Source: Crateriforma sp964453205 (lineage in GTDB: Bacteria > Planctomycetota > Planctomycetia > Pirellulales > Pirellulaceae). Taken from it: a stretch of 29,171 nt of DNA. The DNA lies in assembly GCA_964453205.1 (NCBI GenBank), contig CAYVRC010000063.1, positions 1 to 29,171 of the forward strand, read 5' to 3'. The translations under genes and the position numbers were made by a program. This document shows, piece by piece, positions 23,968 through 29,171 of the stretch. A model generated the notes under the pieces. It made no database searches and was not told the origin of the DNA. It saw nothing but the letters and a program-made list of their open reading frames with translations. The stretch's first letter is position 1. Every line of letters begins with the position of its first letter.

Positions 23968-24381
23968 ATGTTGCGATGCCCCAAAACGACCGATCTTCCC
24001 GCGACTTCTGCGACCGTGTTGGTCGTCGATGACACCGCCTCGGCGAGGTACTTGGTCACCAAGACGCTTGACGACCTAGGGTTCACCACGCTGATCGCGG
24101 CCGACGGTGCCGCGGCGTTGTCAAGCGTTCGCGACTATCATCCCGACGCGATCGTGACCGACCTGGAAATGCCCGGCATGGACGGAGAACGGCTGATCGA
24201 AAAACTGCGAAGCAGTGCACACGGCTGGATCCGCGGTTTGCCGATCATCGTTTGCAGTTCCAAAACGGATGCCAAGACTGTCGGCAAACTCAGGCAGTTG
24301 GGGGTCGACGCGGTCGTCCCCAAACCCGTCGATCGGCGACTGCTGGCCGAGGAAGCGTTGAGACTTTTCAACAAGACCTGA
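23968..24381 (+). CDS. single-domain response regulator (CheY-like)
   Basis: From ATG 23968 the product has 137 residues and consists of one receiver domain. It shows the acidic pair D21-D22 (VLVVDDTASARYL), the phosphoacceptor D65 (IVTDLEMPGMDG), the switch serine in IIVCSSKT and the conserved lysine in VPKPVD. It has no output domain, so it should act by protein-protein contact or as a phosphate relay or sink. A TTG at 23935 would add 11 residues without similarity; the ATG is preferred. It is transcribed divergently from the CsbD-like operon and lies 2.3 kb from the two hybrid kinases, so a partnership is possible but unproven. The 159-base gap downstream has a small 5-bp hairpin (24406-24419) but no T tract. 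Confidence 0.88.
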   Translation: MLRCPKTTDLPATSATVLVVDDTASARYLVTKTLDDLGFTTLIAADGAAALSSVRDYHPDAIVTDLEMPGMDGERLIEKLRSSAHGWIRGLPIIVCSSKTDAKTVGKLRQLGVDAVVPKPVDRRLLAEEALRLFNKT

Positions 24382-24540
24382 GTAAGTCAATTCCGCAAAG
24401 CAATGACGAAGCGTTTCGTCCGGAACGATGACCGGATCAATGATGATCAGGCTTCTCCGCATGAATGATCGTCGCCGTGACCATCGACCCGAACAGGAAC
24501 GGGTGATCGTCGGACGACCTCCGGCGACGAATTCGGAAAA

Positions 24541-25365
24541 TCACCGGAGGATCCCGTAGGCTTCACGCACCAGGGCCTCGCCGTGGGTTCGCTCCAGCCT
24601 GCGGATGGTGAAATGGGCACGCGCCAGGTCTTGATAGTGATCGATGAAGTAACTGTTGATCAGCGCCCCGCCGAGGGCTCCGATCACCGGGATCGCCTGG
24701 GCGGCGATTTTTTCGCTGACGACGACGCCGAACCGTTTTCCGATTTGGGCCACCAACTTTACGAGCGGTGGAGCAGCCTTGTCGGCCATGCCGTTCTTCA
24801 AAATGTACTGCGAAGCTTCGCGAATTTGCTTGGCCATCGCCGCACGCACGGCGAAATAACCGAACTCGGTATCGTCATCGACGGCGGCTTGGTTGCCCGG
24901 ATCGAGAGCAAAGACTTGCAAGCAAGCCAGTCGGGACTCCACGCCCGACAGGTCCTCACCCTCGCTCCGCGCGATGTCGGCAACGCTCCGTAGAATCAGG
25001 ACAGTCGACACGGGCAACTCCGCCGCGATGGTCGCGCCGCCGAACGCACCGCCGGCCGCGCCGGCCACCCCGGCCAGCAATTTGTGGGTCAACAACTTGG
25101 GCTTGCCGGTCGACGCGGAGTCGTCGCCGAGCGTCCGCATCGCGACATCCAGGGCCACCGTCAATGACTTGTCGATCGCCATGTACAACGTCTTTTCCGC
25201 CGCCTCGGGCAACATCTTCAGCGACGCCGTGATCGGAGCCCCCATCAATTCGGTGAGCCGATCGGCGATGCCGTGATGTTCCAAAATCCGCTTGGCATCT
25301 CTCAGCTCCGCCAACGCGTCGTCGGAAAGCTTGCCTTGCAGTAAATCGTTCGTGTCTTCCGTCAT
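24541..25365 (-). CDS. EcsC family protein
   Basis: The 274-residue protein matches the EcsC family (PF12787). It has an N-terminal helical region, a glycine/alanine-rich hydrophobic segment (about 98-122, AGVAGAAGGAFGGATIAAELP), the family motif PVSTVLILRSVADIARSEGEDL (about 121-142) and GYFAVRAAMAKQIREA. A second Gly/Ala-rich stretch (VSEKIAAQAIPVIGALGGALIN, about 220-241) ends the domain. EcsC proteins are thought to associate with membranes; their molecular role is not established. AGGA lies about seven bases upstream of ATG 25365. The gene starts eight bases after the DUF6798-like gene ends and is probably the last gene of a four-gene minus-strand run. Confidence 0.85.
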   Translation of the reverse strand: MTEDTNDLLQGKLSDDALAELRDAKRILEHHGIADRLTELMGAPITASLKMLPEAAEKTLYMAIDKSLTVALDVAMRTLGDDSASTGKPKLLTHKLLAGVAGAAGGAFGGATIAAELPVSTVLILRSVADIARSEGEDLSGVESRLACLQVFALDPGNQAAVDDDTEFGYFAVRAAMAKQIREASQYILKNGMADKAAPPLVKLVAQIGKRFGVVVSEKIAAQAIPVIGALGGALINSYFIDHYQDLARAHFTIRRLERTHGEALVREAYGILR

Positions 25366-25373
25366 CGGTTTTC

Positions 25374-27083
25374 CTATTCGTTGCCGTCCAGAGGCGGGGG
25401 GAGTTCGTAGACCGCGTAGGTCGAATTTTCTTCCGGAGCGGTCGGATAGAGCCTAACCAGGGGAAGGTTCTGACCACAAATCCGCCGGTCCGCCAACAGG
25501 TAGCGGACCCCGTAATCCCGTCGATATTCGCGCAGCTTGGCGTACTGAATCGTGACCCGCATCATTCCGAGTCGTCGCGGAAACACGTCACCGAATCGTC
25601 TTGACCACTGGACCAACGACGCGGCGTCTTGCGGCACGTCTTTGAAATTGACGACTTCGGCGCGCTGGGCGTACCATTTGAACGTCTGCTGATGCCGCGG
25701 CGTCAAAAAAACTTCGGACGTCGGCGTGCTGTTTCGAATGAAGTCACAGACTTTCAACCAGTCCTGGTAGACGGCTCGCTGCACGGCGATCGGCACGTCT
25801 TTGTCGTATCCGAGCAGTCGGTTGCTGGCCGACGGAGGCACGCCGAGGCGAGTCCGCTCGATGGTCGAAGACACAAACATCATCAGGGTGACGCCAAACA
25901 CGACCACGCCGATCAGTGTTCCCGGTCGGCGTACCGTCGACGCATCGCCACGACCGTCGATCCACGCGGCGATCAGTCGCACCGATGCCAGGGCCAACAG
26001 CAGCGGAACCATTACGTCGGTCAAACGGAACCAATAATAACGAAGCAGGCGGGCTACCCAATCTGAATCCAGTCCCGGCGCGAACCCGATCACGAGTCCG
26101 ACGCCCGCAATCAGAACCGTTCCGCCGACGAACAAGACCAGTCGCTGCCAGGCCGACCGGTCACCCATCGTCCCGTCTGCATCATTCGTCCCGTCTGCAT
26201 CGATCGTCGCGGCAAGCCGGAGCATCCATGCGGTCACCGTCGCGGCAACGATCAAGACAAAATGACGAACGAACCAGACCGCCGGAAAGGTGGACGGCAA
26301 CAGGTGATGAGCGATTCGAAAGAACACGTACGTCCGAGCCGACGTGATCGCTTGATCGGCCGAGACGCCCATCGTCAATGCGATCGCGGGAATCAATCCG
26401 AACAGCGAAAGCCCACCGCCGATGAACAAACCAGGAGACAAGAATCTTCGCCAAGCCGACCGCTCGTGCTTCGAAAAAGCCTCGGTCATCAGCCACGCGA
26501 ACATGCCGGCGACCACGCACCAGCCACCGACCAAAATGTGAAAGGCCGCCGCCGCGCCGAACCAAATCCAAGCCGAACTCCAGCGACCGCGTAGCATCGC
26601 CGCCAAGCCCAACATCGCCAAACCGTAAGCGGGGATCTTCGCTTCGGTGCCCCCGAACACCCATTCGCCGGCCAGATTCCCGTATTCGATCCCGGCCGCC
26701 CAAATGACCAGCACACCGCAGGCGGCAAAAGGCATTCGAATCAAAGTGTGACAAACCCGCTGCAGACCGACCGCGATCATCGACCATCCCACGAACCGGG
26801 CGATCCAAGCCGTCGTCGTCAGCGAAAAAAACTTCGTCAACCAACCGAACATCAAATAGTACGTCGTGTGTGCCTTGCCCGACGACGCAAAAAGGTCCCG
26901 GCCGCACCAATCGGGATCCCAAAAGTTCTTGGCCTTCACCAAATAATGAGCTTCGTTGACCATCGGCGGCAGATCGCCGGCATAGGCAAAGATCAACAAC
27001 AACAGGCAAGCGAACTCGCCCCAACACTGACGCCGCGGTCGGCGGATCCGTTCGTGATCCGGGGTGTTCCTATCGGCCGACAT
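25374..27083 (-). CDS. polytopic membrane protein, DUF6798-like
   Basis: The 569-residue protein has about ten to twelve hydrophobic helices between residues 25 and 430, starting after a short basic N-terminus. A soluble, probably periplasmic domain follows (about 430-569), with LKVCDFIRNSTPTSEVFLTPRHQQTFKWYAQR and a WSRRFGDVFP segment. The layout resembles GT-C-like planctomycete membrane proteins annotated as DUF6798; this assignment is from memory of such proteins, not a search. The early acidic-aromatic loop EAHYLVKAKNFWDPDW (about 44-59) could be the equivalent of the GT-C catalytic loop, but that is inference. An 18-base in-frame tandem duplication lies at 26169-26204. The start overlaps the glycosyltransferase stop by one base (TGATG), so the two are likely coupled, which suggests work on surface glycans or lipids. 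Confidence 0.72.
   Translation of the reverse strand: MSADRNTPDHERIRRPRRQCWGEFACLLLLIFAYAGDLPPMVNEAHYLVKAKNFWDPDWCGRDLFASSGKAHTTYYLMFGWLTKFFSLTTTAWIARFVGWSMIAVGLQRVCHTLIRMPFAACGVLVIWAAGIEYGNLAGEWVFGGTEAKIPAYGLAMLGLAAMLRGRWSSAWIWFGAAAAFHILVGGWCVVAGMFAWLMTEAFSKHERSAWRRFLSPGLFIGGGLSLFGLIPAIALTMGVSADQAITSARTYVFFRIAHHLLPSTFPAVWFVRHFVLIVAATVTAWMLRLAATIDADGTNDADGTMGDRSAWQRLVLFVGGTVLIAGVGLVIGFAPGLDSDWVARLLRYYWFRLTDVMVPLLLALASVRLIAAWIDGRGDASTVRRPGTLIGVVVFGVTLMMFVSSTIERTRLGVPPSASNRLLGYDKDVPIAVQRAVYQDWLKVCDFIRNSTPTSEVFLTPRHQQTFKWYAQRAEVVNFKDVPQDAASLVQWSRRFGDVFPRRLGMMRVTIQYAKLREYRRDYGVRYLLADRRICGQNLPLVRLYPTAPEENSTYAVYELPPPLDGNE
26169..26204 (-). repeat. 18-base tandem duplication inside the DUF6798-like gene
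   Basis: Two adjacent 18-base copies differ only in the last three bases (ATT versus GAT). They encode DADGTN-DADGTM-type hexapeptides in frame, in a loop between membrane helices. The pattern is that of replication slippage. Confidence 0.7.
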
Positions 27084-28327
27084 CAGCGCACCCCTCGGTC
27101 CGACGCGAGGTTCAAGATTCTCTCCGCCGCCACGGTGGCGGGATTCGCGACGCAGCGAATCCGATCGGCGTGCCGTCGAAGCCGGTCGGTTTCCACGGGC
27201 GAAGCGTCACCGAGCAACCGCCGCAAAACGCCGGCCAAATCGCGATCCTTACGAAGCCAAACGCCGCAGCCGATTCGCTCCACCCGCGCGGCGTTGTCGA
27301 ACTGGTCATAAGCCATCGGCCGAATGACTTGCGGGATTCCCGCGGCCAACGCCGCGGAAGTCGTGCCGATGCCGCCGTGATGCACGATCGCCGCACAGGA
27401 GGGCAACAGTCGGCTCAGCGGCAGGTACGTGGCTGTCCGGACGACGGCAGGCAAGTTCGCCGGAAAGTTCTCCTCGTGGGTGCTCAACAAAAGGCCGGGA
27501 TGATTCAGCCGGACACAAGTTCGCACGGCGGCATCAAAAAAACGCCGGCAGTGATGATGAGCGGTTCCCGCGGTGAACACGATCGGCCGGGTCGAAACCG
27601 AAGCCGCTGAATCAAAATCATCTCCGGCGATATCCTCGCACGGAAAACCGAGCGTTTCCAACTGCGGGTATTTTGACACCCAAGCGTCGGCGAACCAGGA
27701 CGGATACATTGCCAAGATGCGATCGGGCGACAGCCACCAGTGGTGAAAAATTCGCCTCGCGACAGGCGCACCGTTTTGCTTCTGAACACGATGAACCGCC
27801 GGCCCCAGGACGGGATCCAAGACGAACTTGTCGCCCGCCCAGTAAGCGGCCCGGACCAGCCACGCCGGGCGCGTCGGCTGTCGCCGCAGCAACCGTGGCG
27901 GATGAATTTCGTCGCGCAGCATCGACGGTGCCAAGTGAATATCGACCAAAGGCACATCGTCGCGGTGTTCGCGAAACAGACGCGACGCCAAATCCAAAGG
28001 ATGCGACACCAGCACGGTTTCACCGAGTCGATGATGTTTGTCGATGACTTGTTGGTGTCGCTTGATCAACGGCACCGCGACGCCGTCGAGCAATCGGCGG
28101 ACACCGCCAAACGCGGTCCAGACACGACGGTCACTGAGCAACTGATCAAATTCCTGTCGGGAGACGATCGTTTCGCTCTGCAATCCGGCCGCTTCGGCAA
28201 GCGGGACGTAGGGCTCCGCCAGCGAGATCACGACGTCGCAACCGCGGAGTCGCAATTCTCGGCCGATCGCAATCATCGGGTTCACATCGCCCCGGGAACC
28301 GGGGGCCGACAGAATCGCCAGGGTCAA
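27083..28327 (-). CDS. glycosyltransferase, GT1/UDP-glycosyltransferase-like
   Basis: From TTG 28327 the product is 414 residues, starting LTLAILSAPGSRGDVNPMIAIG. This is the N-terminus expected for GT-B fold glycosyltransferases of the sterol/macrolide/UDP-glucuronosyl type. The C-terminal donor site is seen in VHHGGIGTTSAALAAGIPQ (about 321-339) and PMAYDQFDNAARV. Such enzymes move a sugar from an NDP-sugar to a lipid or small molecule; the substrate is unknown. The frame is open back to 28453, but that part overlaps the sigma54 activator gene and does not match the family. The TTG shares its last bases with the activator's TGA stop (TTGA), a typical coupling overlap. The next gene starts in its own stop codon. 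Confidence 0.85.
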   Translation of the reverse strand: MTLAILSAPGSRGDVNPMIAIGRELRLRGCDVVISLAEPYVPLAEAAGLQSETIVSRQEFDQLLSDRRVWTAFGGVRRLLDGVAVPLIKRHQQVIDKHHRLGETVLVSHPLDLASRLFREHRDDVPLVDIHLAPSMLRDEIHPPRLLRRQPTRPAWLVRAAYWAGDKFVLDPVLGPAVHRVQKQNGAPVARRIFHHWWLSPDRILAMYPSWFADAWVSKYPQLETLGFPCEDIAGDDFDSAASVSTRPIVFTAGTAHHHCRRFFDAAVRTCVRLNHPGLLLSTHEENFPANLPAVVRTATYLPLSRLLPSCAAIVHHGGIGTTSAALAAGIPQVIRPMAYDQFDNAARVERIGCGVWLRKDRDLAGVLRRLLGDASPVETDRLRRHADRIRCVANPATVAAERILNLASDRGVR

Positions 28328-29171
28328 CGTTTGATTCCGTATTCTGTGATCTTGCGGTACGCCGTGGCACGACTGATGCCGAGCAACTTTGCGGCCGTCG
28401 GCACACTGCCGCCGGACTTCTGCAAGGCTTGCCGGATCAATCGCTTTTCCCATTCGTCGATACGGAGCGTGTCCAGTCGACTGACGCCGGCATCGCGGAG
28501 TCCGAGATCGTCTTCGCGAATCATCGGGTCATCGGCCATGACGACGGCGCTGTCGATCACATTGCGCAGCTGGCGGACGTTACCGGGCCAAGCGTAAGTG
28601 TGCAGGTTTGATCTCGCGTTCTCGGACAATTGCAAATTCAAGCGTCCGTGTTGGCGACAGAAATGCTGGAAGAAGTGATCGATCAACAGTCCTATATCCT
28701 CGTCGCGATCCCGCAGCGGCGGCACCGAAAGTTCGAACACGCTCAAACGGTAGAACAGGTCCTCGCGAAATTTGCCTTCGCGGACGAACTCCGCCAGATC
28801 ACGATTCGTCGCCGCGATGACACGGACGTCGACCAAGACTTGTTCGGTCGCGCCGACCGGCAGAAAAGGGTGGCCTTCCAGAATGCGAAGCAATTTCGCT
28901 TGGCCTTCCAAGGTCAGCTCCCCGATTTCATCCAAGAACAACGTGCCGGTGTGAGCCTGTTGAAACCAGCCGACGTGATCCTTGTCCGCGCCGGTGAACG
29001 ATCCTTTCTTGTGTCCGAACAATTGGCTTTCGATCAGGTCGTGCGGGATCGCCGCGCAATTGACCGTCAGCATCGGCCGTTCATTTCGCGGACTGGACCG
29101 ATGAACGGCACGGGCAACCAGTTCTTTCCCGCTACCGGATTCACCGCGGATCAAGACCGAACCGTTCGCCC
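28324..29171 (-). CDS. sigma54-dependent transcriptional activator, 5' end beyond window
   Basis: The visible 282 residues hold the AAA+ domain and C-terminal DNA-binding domain of an NtrC-family bacterial enhancer-binding protein. The Walker A GESGSGKE lies near the cut edge, the sigma54-contact loop reads GSFTGA (A to S from the usual GAFTGA), Walker B is GTLFLDEIGEL, and the arginine-finger region is FREDLFYRLSVF. A Fis-type helix-turn-helix ends the protein (PTAAKLLGISRATAYRKI). It uses ATP to remodel sigma54 RNA polymerase at -24/-12 promoters. Its N-terminal sensor or receiver domain is outside the window, so the signal is unknown. It is the first visible gene of the minus-strand run with the glycosyltransferase. 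Confidence 0.93.
   Translation of the reverse strand, partial: ANGSVLIRGESGSGKELVARAVHRSSPRNERPMLTVNCAAIPHDLIESQLFGHKKGSFTGADKDHVGWFQQAHTGTLFLDEIGELTLEGQAKLLRILEGHPFLPVGATEQVLVDVRVIAATNRDLAEFVREGKFREDLFYRLSVFELSVPPLRDRDEDIGLLIDHFFQHFCRQHGRLNLQLSENARSNLHTYAWPGNVRQLRNVIDSAVVMADDPMIREDDLGLRDAGVSRLDTLRIDEWEKRLIRQALQKSGGSVPTAAKLLGISRATAYRKITEYGIKR

Noticed and set aside
26182..27027. 281-codon alternative minus-strand frame in the DUF6798-like gene
   Set aside because: The frame with regular hydrophobic helices is the other one; this one is arginine/glycine-rich without membrane segments.
27740..28597. 285-codon plus-strand open frame opposite the glycosyltransferase and sigma54 activator
   Set aside because: Antisense to two genes with strong motifs.
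29020..29050. GSFTGA in the sigma54 activator as a loss-of-function sigma54 contact
   Set aside because: A-to-S at this position occurs in functional enhancer-binding proteins as far as I know, so I noted it without treating it as a defect.

Overview
The window reads as chromosomal DNA from a planctomycete, most likely a member of the Pirellulaceae (Rhodopirellula/Stieleria-like). I infer this from the GC-rich, codon-biased genes, the frequent lack of Shine-Dalgarno sites, a large membrane protein resembling planctomycete DUF6798 proteins, and a giant CheB-CheR-PAS hybrid kinase of a kind common in that group. I saw no phage, insertion sequence, CRISPR array or rRNA. It looks like ordinary core and accessory chromosome.

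Layout. Positions 1-54 (minus) hold the 5' part of an initiator tRNA-Met behind a good sigma70-type promoter. Positions 164-1521 (minus) are a two-gene unit: a small lysine-rich protein translationally overlapping an agmatine deiminase. From 1857 to 7456 (plus) runs an energy/translation cluster: ribosome hibernation factor, PTS IIA(Ntr)-like protein, HPr, PTS enzyme I, a TIGR03936-type protein and ribonuclease E/G. No sugar permease is present, so the PTS parts probably form a regulatory phosphorelay. A short hairpin with a T6 tract lies between HPr and enzyme I. From 12166 down to 7564 (minus) lie a long AI-2E-family membrane protein with an extra soluble C-terminal domain, a GH13 branching-enzyme-like protein whose start overlaps it by 56 bases, and an SDR oxidoreductase.

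Positions 12419-21692 (plus) hold a small membrane-anchored protein followed by two very large soluble hybrid histidine kinases in tandem. The first (1767 aa) is CheB-CheR-multi-PAS-HisKA-HATPase-REC; the second (1157 aa) is six PAS-HisKA-HATPase-REC. They share PAS, kinase and receiver modules and DNA identities of 26 and 35 bases at the same offset, so they are paralogues. Neither has a DNA-binding output, and no CheA, CheW or chemoreceptor is in view. A single-domain response regulator lies at 23968-24381.

Positions 23786-21720 (minus) are a tight three-gene unit (CsbD-like membrane-anchored protein, MDR oxidoreductase, ExoD-family protein) preceded by a close match to the sigma54 -24/-12 promoter. 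Positions 29171-24541 (minus) are a packed run: a sigma54-dependent activator (cut by the window edge), a GT1-like glycosyltransferase that probably starts with TTG inside the activator's stop codon, a polytopic DUF6798-like membrane protein and an EcsC-family protein. The most interesting items are the paralogous kinase pair, the sigma54-type promoter of the stress-like operon, the AI-2E C-terminal extension, the PTS/hibernation/RNase cluster, and the initiator tRNA with an A29:U41 pair and a promoter that appears to leave no 5' leader.
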